From Sva-07 sp963747375 (GTDB taxonomy: Bacteria > Actinomycetota > Acidimicrobiia > Acidimicrobiales > Ilumatobacteraceae): a DNA stretch of 64,000 nucleotides. Shown here one piece after another: positions 56,130 to 64,000 of this stretch. Location: NCBI GenBank assembly GCA_963747375.1, contig CAVVFL010000014.1, positions 248,001 through 312,000 on the forward strand, read 5' to 3'. The notes under the pieces were generated by a model that worked only from the letters and a program-made list of their open reading frames with translations, made no database searches and had not been told where the DNA came from. The stretch's first letter is position 1, and each line of letters starts with the position of its first letter. The position numbers and the translations under genes are program-made.

Positions 56130-58840
56130 CCAGCTTGACCGTCTCGATGACGGCGAGGAGTCCGACACCGAGCAGCGCGCAGATCGAGAGGTCGACAGCG
56201 CTCAGCGTGTCGAGGTCGAGGAACTCGCTGAGCGGGGTGTAGACCGCAGCCAGCTGCAGCGCGACCACCCCGGCAGCGATGCCGAGCATCAGCCGGTTCG
56301 TCCCGAGTCCGATCGTGCGCAGCGACTCGGTCGACGACCGCGTGCGCGAAGGCCTGGCCGACCTGCATGAACGCCAACGCCGTGAACATCATCGTCTGCC
56401 ATTGATCGAGGTCGAGCGCGTAGTAGCCAAACCCGACGGCCAGGGTGGCGACACCGATGAGCGTGCCGACCCACGCCGTGCGATGCCCGAGCCGACCTGC
56501 CCACAGCCCGTCAGACGGCCGGTGCGGACCACGCTGCATCACACCCGGTTCGGCGGGCTCGACACCCATCGACAGCCCGAGCAGACCGTCGGTCATCAGG
56601 TTGAGCCACAGCAACTGCAGGGGCAGGAAGGCAATCACGCTGCTCACGTCGGCGCCCGACATGAGGAACGGGATCGGCCAGACGAGCATCACGATGATCT
56701 TGCCGAGGTTGCCCGCGACGGCGAAGCTGACGAAGCGGCGCAGGTTGTCGTAGATCACCCGGCCCTCTTCGACCGCAGCCACGATCGTGGCGAAGTTGTC
56801 GTCGCGCAGCACCATGTCGGCTGCTTCCTTGGAGACATCCGTGCCGGTGATGCCCATGGCCACGCCGATGTCGGCGCGCTTCAAAGCGGGCGCATCGTTG
56901 ACACCGTCGCCGGTCATCGCGACCACCTGGTTCTGCGCTTGGAGAGCGCCGACGATGCGCAGCTTGTGCTCGGGCGACACACGGGCGAAGACCGACACCT
57001 CGGCCGCCGCGTCGCTGAACTCCTCGTCGCTCATCCGGTCGAGTTCGGAGCCGATCAGTACCCGGTCGTTGTTGGTGATGCCGAGATCCTTGGCGATGGC
57101 GACGGCGGTCAGCGGATGGTCGCCGGTGATCATCACCGGGCGGATGCCCGCGCTGCGACAGACAGCAACGGCGTCACGAACCTCGGCGCGCGGCGGGTCG
57201 ATGATCCCGACGAGCCCGAGCAGGGTCAGCGACGACTCCGGGTCGTCATCGGGTGCGTCGAGCGTGCGATAGGCCAGCCCGAGCACCCGCATGCCGCCCG
57301 CCGCGAGGGCATCGTTGGCGGCCAGTGCACGCTGCCTCCACGAGTCGTCGAACTCGACGACTTCGGTTCCGTCGTAGACGGTGGTCGCCTGCTCGATCAG
57401 GCCATCGGGGGCACCCTTGACGAACGAGATCGTGCGATCCTGCGGCAGGGCAGCGAGGTCGGCAGTACCGCCGACGAGCGGCGCGTGGATCGTGCTCATC
57501 CGCTTGCGGGTCGAGTCGAACGGCCGCTCGTCGACTCGCGGCACTGCACTGCGCAGCGCTGCGACGTCGAGCCCGGCGTCGTGGGCAGCCTGCAGGAGCG
57601 CCGTCTCGGTCGGATCGCCGAGCAGGGCGATCGTGCCGTCGGCCGCCTGCTGGAATTCACCGTCGTTGCACAGCAACCCGGCGACGAGCGCCAGCCGAAG
57701 TGCCGGTGGTCCGGCCTCGACCCCGCTGGCAGCACCCGTTTCGAATCGGAGCTGCTGGCCGGCGACGTCGAGCACCGTCACCGTCATACGATTCTCGGTG
57801 AGCGTTCCCGTCTTGTCCGAGCAGATGACGGTGACCGAACCCAGCGTCTCGACGGCCGGCAGTTTGCGAATCAGTGCCTGGCGTCGCAGCATGCGCTGCG
57901 CCCCGATCGCCAGCGTGAACGTGACGACGGCGGGCAGACCCTCGGGAATCACCGCAACGGCGACACTGATTGCCGTCAGGACGAGATCGGCAGCCGATTC
58001 ACCCGAGATGGCGCCCATGACGACGACAGCGAGCGCAACCAGGATGCCGATGAGCGCCAGCTGCTTGCCGACGAGGTCGAGCCGCCGTTGCAGCGGCGTC
58101 TGCTCCGCTTCGACGCCCTGCAGGAGACTGGCAATGTGACCCAGTTCGGTCTGCATCCCGGTCGCGACCACGATGCCCTTGCCACGCCCAGCGCTCACCT
58201 GCGTGCCGGAGTACGCCATGCAGACCCGGTCGCCGAGCGCCAGACCGTCACGGTCGACCGCGTCCACCTGCTTGTCGACCGGCTCGGACTCACCGGTGAG
58301 CGCCGCCTCCTCGATGCGCAGGCTCGCGGTTTCGGTGAGACGCATGTCGGCGGGCACCACCGTGCCCGCATCGAGGTGGACGATGTCTCCGGGCACCAGT
58401 TCGCCGACCGACACCGACGTCGCGACACCGCCTCGGGTGACACGCGCCGACGGCACCGCCATGCGCCGAAGTGCAGCGATGGCCTGCTCGGCGCGGTACT
58501 CCTGGATGAAGCCCAGGGCCGCGAACAGTACGACGATCGCACCGATCGCTCCGGCCTCGAGGTACTTGCCGAGGATGAGCGACAAGAATGCCGCGCCGAT
58601 CAGGATCAGCACCATCACCGAGGAGATCTGTTGCCAGAGCAGCAGCAGCTTGCTCGTCCCCGCCGATTCGGTCAGTTCGTTCGGCCCGAACTGTTCGAGC
58701 CGGGCGACCGCCTCGGCGGGATCGAGACCGTCGACGGACGCACCGAGTTCATCGAGGACGAGGGCGACCGACTGACGGTGCCAGGGTTCGACGGTCGAAC
58801 TCCCGGCAGGGGTGGGGGTGGTGGTCGTGGGCATGGCCAA
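56107..58840 (-). CDS. P-type II cation-transporting ATPase (Ca2+/PacL-like); one-base insertion near C-terminus
   Basis: 910 aa after correction. N-terminal cation-ATPase domain (DELGASVDGLDPAEAVARL), EEAALTGESEP actuator, phosphorylation CSDKTGTLTENRMTV, KGAPDGLIEQ, MTGDGVNDAPALKRADIGVAMG, and PEGLPAVVTFTLAIGAQRML of helix 4 (ion site). C-terminal helices: QLLWLNLMTDG, then a break near 56340, continued as RSSTESLRTIGLGTNRLMLG. TTG 58840 (-10 TACGTT, gap 9) or ATG 58834 is the start. Subtype IIA/IIB suggests Ca2+ or Mn2+ export; the ion is not proven. Confidence 0.9.
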
Positions 58841-58933
58841 CTTTCAGCAAACGTAGGTGGTTCGCTGAAGGTCTCCCCGCCACTCGGGCTGGCCCCACCG
58901 ACTCCATGCGGAGTGTGTTGACGACGGACCTCG

Positions 58934-58984
58934 AGGGGTACTCCCCTTCAGATATGTGTGGCAAGTGTAGCGATACACATTGCC
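58934..58984. promoter_or_regulatory. Two palindromic sites upstream of the P-type ATPase
   Basis: AGGGG-TACT-CCCCT at about 58934-58947, and GGCAA-GTGTA-GCGA-TACAC-A-TTGCC at 58960-58984. The second is a 25-bp near-perfect palindrome of operator size. They are 95-145 bp upstream of the ATPase start and 3' of the nitrobindin gene. They may bind a metal-responsive repressor; no regulator gene is adjacent. Confidence 0.4.
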
Positions 58985-59020
58985 GTGTTCACACGGTTCC
59001 GGGTCAAACGTGACAGGTCG

Positions 59021-59506
59021 TCACGGGACCCTTCGCAGGCGCGCGCTGAGGTGGTGTTGGAGCGGCTGGCCGACGGCTGCCATGCGGAAGGTGTACTGCA
59101 GCTCGTCGCCCGACACGGAGAATGTGCGCTCGGTGATCGTGACCTCCTTGGCGGTCGGCGTCGCGCCGATCGACCGCGAGCGCACGTCGACGACGACCGT
59201 GCCCTCGTTCGAGACGACCGCCCCGTCGTAGATCTCGGCGAGGCCGGTCGGCTGGGCCATGACGATCTCGATGCTGCCCGGCGCCGGCACCCTCCAATAG
59301 CCCGACTCGGCATGCATCGGCAGGCCGGTGTCGGGATGGCGGGTGCGCTGCGAATACGCGAGGAACGGCTTGCCGACGTGACCGAAGGTGACCGACTCGA
59401 GGTACGTGAAGTCGTCGATCGTCGGGTACTCGCCCGCGCCGGTGCCCTCCCATGTTCCGAGGAGCGGCGCGAGGGCCGACACGTCCGGATGCAGTGCAGG
59501 ATCCAT
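59021..59506 (-). CDS. Nitrobindin-family heme-binding beta-barrel protein
   Basis: 161 aa, FABP-like fold (THAP4 heme-binding domain). Signature LGTWEGTGAGEYPTIDDFTY near the N-terminus and the expected axial-ligand His in the C-terminal QHHLSARLRRV. Nitrobindins bind heme, isomerise peroxynitrite and bind NO. Leaderless -10 TACGGT (59518-59513, gap 6) before ATG 59506. Divergent from nudC. Confidence 0.87.
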   Translation of the reverse strand: MDPALHPDVSALAPLLGTWEGTGAGEYPTIDDFTYLESVTFGHVGKPFLAYSQRTRHPDTGLPMHAESGYWRVPAPGSIEIVMAQPTGLAEIYDGAVVSNEGTVVVDVRSRSIGATPTAKEVTITERTFSVSGDELQYTFRMAAVGQPLQHHLSARLRRVP

Positions 59507-59555
59507 GTCCCCACCGTACGGGGGCCCAACCGGGCGCGTGCTACGCATGGGCCCG

Positions 59556-60374
59556 ATGGATCCAGCAACATCGCACCCGAACTCGTCCGATCTGTACCTG
59601 GCGTTGAACGTCGAACCGGCCGATCATGCCGGTGGCCATCGGTACATCCACGTGATCGGCACTTCGGTGTTCGTCGACACCGAACTCGCCGACGAATCGT
59701 GGGAGCGCCACGTGATCGGCATCGTCGCGGGAGATGCGTGGTGGGCGGTCGACGTTCCGGCCGAGGCAGATGACCCGTCGTACGGTTCCGCGCTCGACCT
59801 GTACAGCTACTTCGGGCGAGCCGCGCAGAGCGAGTGGATGGCTGCGGGACGCGCCGTGCAGATCGTGGAATGGGCCCGCACGCACCGGTTCTGCGGGCGC
59901 TGCGCGACGCCGACCGAACCGTCGTCCGGCGAGCGCGGTATGAAGTGTCCGGCCTGCGGACTGGTTGCCTACCCGCGTCTCGCCCCGGCGATGATCGTGT
60001 TGGTCACCCGAGGCGAGCCCGGCCCGGATCAGGAGGCCCTGCTCGCGCGCGGTGTCAACTTCCCGATGCCGATGTACTCGTGTCTGGCGGGATTCGTCGA
60101 GGCCGGCGAGGACCTGGAAGGTGCAGTCGTGCGCGAGGTGGCGGAGGAGGTCGGGGTCAAGGTGGGCAACGTCACCTACCGTGCGAGCCAGCCCTGGCCG
60201 TTCCCGCACAGCCTGATGATCGGATTCCGCGCCGACTACCTGAGCGGCGACCTCGTGCCCGACGAGACCGAGATCGCCGACGCGAACTGGTATCGCCGTG
60301 ATGCGCTTCCGACGATCCCGCCCGGGATCTCCGTCGCCCGGCGCCTGATCGACGAGTGGGTCGCCGAGGCCTGA
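59556..60374 (+). CDS. nudC: NADH pyrophosphatase / RNA NAD-decapping Nudix hydrolase
   Basis: 272 aa. Zinc ribbon HRFCGRCATP ... MKCPACGLVAYPR, Nudix box GFVEAGEDLEGAVVREVAEEVGV (split), and SQPWPFPHSLMIGF, the motif that marks NudC-type NADH specificity. The N-terminal domain (1-~110) is variable, as in the family. Start: TACGCA at 59542-59547 fits ATG 59556 (gap 8); ATG 59547 overlaps it and is the alternative. Confidence 0.9.
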   Translation: MDPATSHPNSSDLYLALNVEPADHAGGHRYIHVIGTSVFVDTELADESWERHVIGIVAGDAWWAVDVPAEADDPSYGSALDLYSYFGRAAQSEWMAAGRAVQIVEWARTHRFCGRCATPTEPSSGERGMKCPACGLVAYPRLAPAMIVLVTRGEPGPDQEALLARGVNFPMPMYSCLAGFVEAGEDLEGAVVREVAEEVGVKVGNVTYRASQPWPFPHSLMIGFRADYLSGDLVPDETEIADANWYRRDALPTIPPGISVARRLIDEWVAEA

Positions 60375-60394
60375 CGCGAACTACCGTCGTCGAC

Positions 60395-61573
60395 ATGTCT
60401 GATGTCGTGATCGTCGATGCCGTCCGCACCCCCATCGGGAAGCGCAACGGTGGCTTGTCCACCATGCACCCCGCCGAGGTGCTCGCCCAGGTCCAACGAG
60501 CAATCGTCGACCGGACCGGCATCGACCCGACCGAGGTCGGCCAGGTCGTGACCGGCTGCGTCAGCCAGGTCGGCGAGCAGGCGTTCAACATCGGACGGAC
60601 CGCGTGGCTCTCCGCAGGGCTGCCGTTGACCACCGCGGCGACGACCATCGACACCCAGTGCGGATCGAGTCAGCAGGCAACGAACCTCGCGTCGTCGCTC
60701 GTCGGTTCGGGCGCGGTCGACTTGGCGTTGGCCTGCGGCGTCGAAGCGATGAGCCGGGTGCCGATCGGCGCCTCGGGCAACAAGGCCCTCGGCCTCGGCA
60801 TCCCGATTCCGAAGACCTACTTCGAGCAGTACGAGATGACCTCGCAGTTCGAGGGTGCCGAGCGCATCGCCGACAAGTGGGGCATCACCCGCGACGACAC
60901 CGACGCCTTCGGTCTCGCCTCGCAGCAGCGCGCCGCCCAGGCATGGGCCGAAGACCGGTTCGCCGGCCAGTACATCACCATCGAGGCACCCGATCTCGAC
61001 GAGGACGGCAACCCGACCGGGACGACCCACACCGTCGCTCGCGACGAGGGTCTGCGCGAGACGACGCTCGAGAAGCTCGCCACGTTGAAGCCCGTCGCCC
61101 GCGAGAACGGCGTGCACACCGCCGGCAACTCGTCGCAGATCTCCGACGGCGCGGCAGCCGTGATGGTCGCCACCGAGGCCAAGGCCAGCGCGCTGGGTCT
61201 CACGCCCAAGGCGCGCATCGTCGACACGTGCCTCGTCGGAACCGACCCGGTCCTGATGCTCACCGGCCCGATGGACGCCACGCGGCACCTGCTGAAGCGC
61301 ACCGGGCTGACGATCGACGACATCGACGTGTTCGAGATCAACGAGGCGTTCGCCTCCGTGGTCCTCGCGTGGGCCAAGGAGGTCGGCGCCGACCTCGACA
61401 AGACCAACCCGAACGGCGGAGCGATCGCGCTCGGCCATCCGCTCGGGGCCACGGGAGCGTTCTTGCTGACCAAGGCGCTCTACGAACTCGAGCGCACGGG
61501 TGGCCGCTACGCCCTGATCTCGATGTGCTGCGGTGGCGGTCTCGGCACGGGCACCATCATCGAACGCCTCTGA
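60395..61573 (+). CDS. Thiolase (acetyl-CoA acetyltransferase)
   Basis: 392 aa. Nucleophile Cys in IDTQCGSSQQAT, GVEAMSRVP, NEAFASVVLAWAKEVG, His in ALGHPLGATGA, second Cys in MCCGGGLGTGT: all catalytic residues present. Could act in beta-oxidation or in acetoacetyl-CoA synthesis, and is the thiolase that would complete the split MFE-2-type pathway in this window. Leaderless -10 TACCGT (60382-60387, gap 7). Confidence 0.92.
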   Translation: MSDVVIVDAVRTPIGKRNGGLSTMHPAEVLAQVQRAIVDRTGIDPTEVGQVVTGCVSQVGEQAFNIGRTAWLSAGLPLTTAATTIDTQCGSSQQATNLASSLVGSGAVDLALACGVEAMSRVPIGASGNKALGLGIPIPKTYFEQYEMTSQFEGAERIADKWGITRDDTDAFGLASQQRAAQAWAEDRFAGQYITIEAPDLDEDGNPTGTTHTVARDEGLRETTLEKLATLKPVARENGVHTAGNSSQISDGAAAVMVATEAKASALGLTPKARIVDTCLVGTDPVLMLTGPMDATRHLLKRTGLTIDDIDVFEINEAFASVVLAWAKEVGADLDKTNPNGGAIALGHPLGATGAFLLTKALYELERTGGRYALISMCCGGGLGTGTIIERL

Positions 61574-61597
61574 CCCACTCATCACCCCGAAATCCCG

Positions 61598-61647
61598 GTT
61601 TGCGCTGCAATTCCGTTGGGACGTCCCAACCGGACTGCAACACAAAC
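61598..61647. repeat. 50-bp nested palindromic repeat, copy C
   Basis: 50 bp, ends GTTTGCG and CACAAAC, with an internal perfect 16-bp palindrome GTTGGGAC-GTCCCAAC. Same length and shared core as 3071-3120 and 28981-29030. Ends 44 bp before the nuclease start. Confidence 0.8.
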
Positions 61648-61691
61648 CGTCGGTGGGAGGTGACGCAGACCGGGACGGATAGAACGACGCA

Positions 61692-62190
61692 GTGCGCCTC
61701 GTCGGAGCAGTGTGCTGTGTGCTCGCCGTCACCGCGGGTTGCAGCGGGGTCGACCGAACGTCGGGCGACGGCACGGCGACGATCACGCACGTGGTCGACG
61801 GCGACACGATCGACGTGCGGATCGGTGGACGCGACGAACGCGTGCGGCTGATCGGCATCGACACGCCCGAGACGAAGAAGCCGAACACTCCGATCGAGTG
61901 CTACGGACCGGAGGCGAGCGCGTTCACCACCTCGCTGCTCCCGGTCGGATCCACCGTGCGGATCGAACGTGACGTCGTCGGCCGCGACGACTACGGCCGG
62001 CTCCTGGGCTACGTCTACCTGCTCATCGACGACCAGGCCGACACCTTCGTCAACATGGAGATCATCCGGCACGGCTACGCCACACCGCTGACGATCGAAC
62101 CCAACTCGACGTTCGCTCCCGACTTCGCCAGGGCGGCCGCACGACGCGGAGGCCGCCGGGCTCGGCCTCTGGACGACCTGCTCGTCCTGA
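61692..62190 (+). CDS. Secreted thermonuclease-like (SNase) lipoprotein; one-base insertion
   Basis: 165 aa after correction. N-terminal signal with lipobox TAGCSG (Cys 17). SNase core: VVDGDTIDVRIGG, RLIGIDTPETKKP (catalytic Arg and Asp), CYGPEASAFTTSLL, ERDVVGRDDYGRLLGYVYL. Frame breaks near 62142; removing a base gives AEAAGLGLWTTCSS, the usual family end. GTG 61692 has TAGAAC six nt upstream. Likely extracellular, degrading DNA or RNA for nutrition. Confidence 0.87.
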
Positions 62191-62211
62191 CCGTCCGGTA
62201 GCGTCGCCGCG

Positions 62212-63058
62212 GTGACCGACGAGATCTCCCTCGCCGAACGTCTCGGGCATCGACCCGACGATCGTCTGGTGATCATCTCCTGCGACGACCTCGGGTCGTG
62301 CCACGCCGCCAACGTCGGGGTCTTCGAGGCGCTGCACGACGGGGTCGCCACCTGCGCGTCGATCATGGTGCCGGCCCCGTGGGCCGGCCACGCCGCCCGC
62401 ACCGCACAGCTCACCGACGACATCGGCGTCCACCTCACCCTCAACGCCGAGCACGAGTGCTACCGCTGGGGCCCGATCACCCATGCCCCGTCGCTCCAGT
62501 CGGGCGAGGGTGGCTTCCCCCGGACGCTCGAGGACCTCTGGGAGCATGCCGATCCGGCCGAAGTCCTGCGTGAGCTGCAGGCCCAGATCGAGCGCGCCCT
62601 CGCTTGGGGCATCGACGTCACCCACCTCGCCCCGCACCTGACGGCCATCACGCTGCGGCCGGAGTTCTTCGACGTCTACCTCGAACTGGCCGTCGAGTTC
62701 GCGTTGCCCATCCGCCTCCCGTCGACGATCTCGGCCGAGCAGGCCGGCTTCCCGTTCCGGCGACTCGCCTCTGACGAAGGTGTGGTCTTCCCCGACCACT
62801 TCGATCACGACTGGCGCGCCGGAAGTGCCGACCGGGTGTTCGCCGCCATCGACGATCTTCGGCCCGGCGTCACCGAGATCCATGTCCAACCGGCGATCGA
62901 CACGCCCGGAGGTGCGAGCGCTCGGTGCGTACACGCAGGGCTGGATCGACGACCTCGAGCTGGTGACCGGCGACGCCCTGCGAGATCGGCTCGCGTCGAG
63001 CGGCGCCTCGCTGATCGGCTACCGCGATCTTCGCGACGTCATGCGCTCGGCCGACTGA
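62212..63058 (+). CDS. YdjC/ChbG-family carbohydrate deacetylase; one-base insertion
   Basis: 281 aa after correction. Metal-binding SCDDLGSCHAANVG (Asp), IGVHLTLNAEH (His-x-His-like), and HLAPHLTA with His; related to chito-oligosaccharide deacetylase and HpnK. Break near 62908; CCGGAG to CCGAG yields TPEVRALGAYTQGW. Leaderless -10 TAGCGT (62199-62204, gap 7). Substrate not known; HpnK-type would mean hopanoid, but no hpn genes are adjacent. Confidence 0.87.
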
Positions 63059-63111
63059 GCCTCCGAGGCGACGTCACCATCGACCCCGACATGATGCGAC
63101 CGCGCACCCCG

Positions 63112-63348
63112 TCAGGATGCTGCGACGAGGGCGGCAATGGCGACCGCCGAAGCGCCCGACTTCAACTCGTCGAGGACGATGCCCGTGTGACCGGAGGCCT
63201 TGAGCACGCCGCGCATGTACGCCACGGTCGGATCGAAGTCGTCGGCAGCCGCGTCGACGAGCGGCACGGTGATCACGACATCGGCGTCGTCGGGCCCGTC
63301 GACACGTTCGTCCTTCTTGGCGACCACGACGCGGTACTGCACGCTCAC
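63112..63348 (-). CDS. Small protein coupled to mca, unknown function
   Basis: 78 aa. Begins VSVQYRVVVAKKDERVDG, then VVITVPLVDAAADD and an Ala-rich end. I do not recognise the family. GTG 63348 overlaps the mca stop (GTGA), so it is translationally coupled to the mycothiol enzyme and may assist it; inference. Converges on the YdjC gene. Confidence 0.6.
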   Translation of the reverse strand: MSVQYRVVVAKKDERVDGPDDADVVITVPLVDAAADDFDPTVAYMRGVLKASGHTGIVLDELKSGASAVAIAALVAAS

Positions 63349-64000
63349 GGCGCAACCCGCTCATGCACTCCGGCGAACAGGTCGCGCTCGCCATCGTCGG
63401 CGGGGATCGACCCGACGAGCGAGCGAGCGAGGATCCAGTCCTCCCACGGGTACGCCTCGGTCATCTGGTCGTCGTCGACGCCGAACCACCACGGTGCGTT
63501 CGGGTCGACCTGCGTGGCGTGAGCCCGAAGCGCACCCGTGCGGGCGTACATGTATCCGGTGATGTCGATCCGGGTGGTGATGCGATGGTCCTGGCCGGGG
63601 CGATCGAGCCACTCCTGCTCGAACGGCGACTCGCCCTTCAGGTCGCAGGATCATCTCGTGGATCGCCATCATCCGGGCCTTCGACCACACCGAGTAGTAG
63701 AGCTTCGACGGGGCGAACGGCTCACCGAGGTCGGGATACCAGTCCGGATCGCCGGCACGTTCGAATGCCAACACCGAGATGTCGTGCACCCTGAGGTGAT
63801 CGGGGTGCGGGTAGCCGGCCTGGTCGTCGCCGTAGGTGATGATCACCTGCGGCCGCTCACGGCGGATGATCGCCACCAGCCGGCCCGTGGCCTCGTCGAT
63901 GTCGGCCTGGTGGAAGCAGTCCGGGTGGTTGTTCGGTTCGGTGTCGGCCATGCCCGAGTCGCGATAGCCGAGCATCTCGACCACGTCGAAGCCGATGATC
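63345..64000 (-). CDS. mca: Mycothiol S-conjugate amidase, C-terminal part (cut by window edge); one-base insertion
   Basis: PIG-L-family zinc deacetylase. Mca cleaves mycothiol conjugates of toxins. Visible: CFHQADIDEATGRLVAIIR, ITYGDDQAGYPHPDHLRVHD (metal His), YYSVWSKARMMAIHEM, then a break near 63645, then LKGESPFEQEW, RPGQDHRITTRIDI, ARTGALRAHATQVDPNAPWW and FEEY-like YPWEDWILARS. This tail separates Mca from MshB. The N-terminal AHPDDE motif lies beyond the window. Shows the cell makes mycothiol, as actinobacteria do. Confidence 0.88.

Noticed and set aside
56279..58921. An 880-codon open frame opposite the P-type ATPase
   Set aside because: Its composition (Arg, His, Asp, Gly rich) is typical of GC shadow frames; all P-ATPase motifs are on the other strand.

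Overview
The window is GC-rich chromosomal DNA from an actinobacterium. A mycothiol-conjugate amidase at the right edge, two LLM/F420-type oxidoreductases, a DUF222/13E12 HNH protein, many GTG starts and widespread leaderless promoters all fit this. The lipid and acyl-CoA gene content and the gene style suggest the Acidimicrobiia (Ilumatobacter-like). That placement is inference, since there is no rRNA here. I see no rRNA, tRNA, CRISPR array, insertion sequence or prophage.

Layout. 1-4.9 kb: translation and transcription core, with leftward rimP-nusA-ylxR-infB (infB runs off the left edge) diverging from proS. 5-9 kb: a split MFE-2-like pair (SDR dehydrogenase and MaoC hydratase), a Tat/lipoprotein amidase and a geranylgeranyl-reductase-type flavoprotein. 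9-15.5 kb: YeiH-type exporter, MoxR-DUF58-VWA operon, LarE and an LLM oxidoreductase. 15.6-22.2 kb: acyltransferase-3/SGNH protein diverging from a GH29-beta-helix fusion, then typA/bipA. 22.4-33.3 kb: TauE/SafE exporter behind a CsoR/CstR-like operator, two acyl-CoA synthetases, alpha/beta hydrolases, a P450, a nitroreductase, an acyl-CoA dehydrogenase and a second LLM enzyme. 33.3-36.4 kb: beta-phosphoglucomutase and GH65 phosphorylase. 36.5-43.7 kb: methyltransferases, SDRs and a glycan operon (PIG-V-like transferase, epimerase, DegT aminotransferase, GT2). 43.7-50.3 kb: second acyl-CoA dehydrogenase, hydrolase, RecB-like Fe-S nuclease, PAP2 phosphatase, SDR and the HNH protein. 50.3-52.8 kb: TauD-SDR-ComB operon. 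52.9-64 kb: DUF7065-like protein, S9 peptidase, Ca-type P-ATPase, nitrobindin, NudC, thiolase, secreted nuclease, YdjC deacetylase and partial mca.

Three features cut across the window. (i) At least 26 genes carry a TANNNT -10 hexamer ending 6-9 nt before the start codon, so leaderless transcription is the default; the rimP operon is a clear Shine-Dalgarno exception. (ii) Three families of dispersed palindromic intergenic repeats occur: a 50-bp nested palindrome (3 copies), a 35-39-bp near-perfect palindrome (2 copies) and a GAAATTC-armed long hairpin (3 copies). None codes for protein. (iii) From about 18 kb rightwards, some 19 genes are interrupted by single-base indels, mostly one-base insertions. 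Each is repaired by a one-base change that restores family motifs and length. I read these as sequencing errors, not pseudogenes, and give each such gene as one interrupted CDS with the break position.
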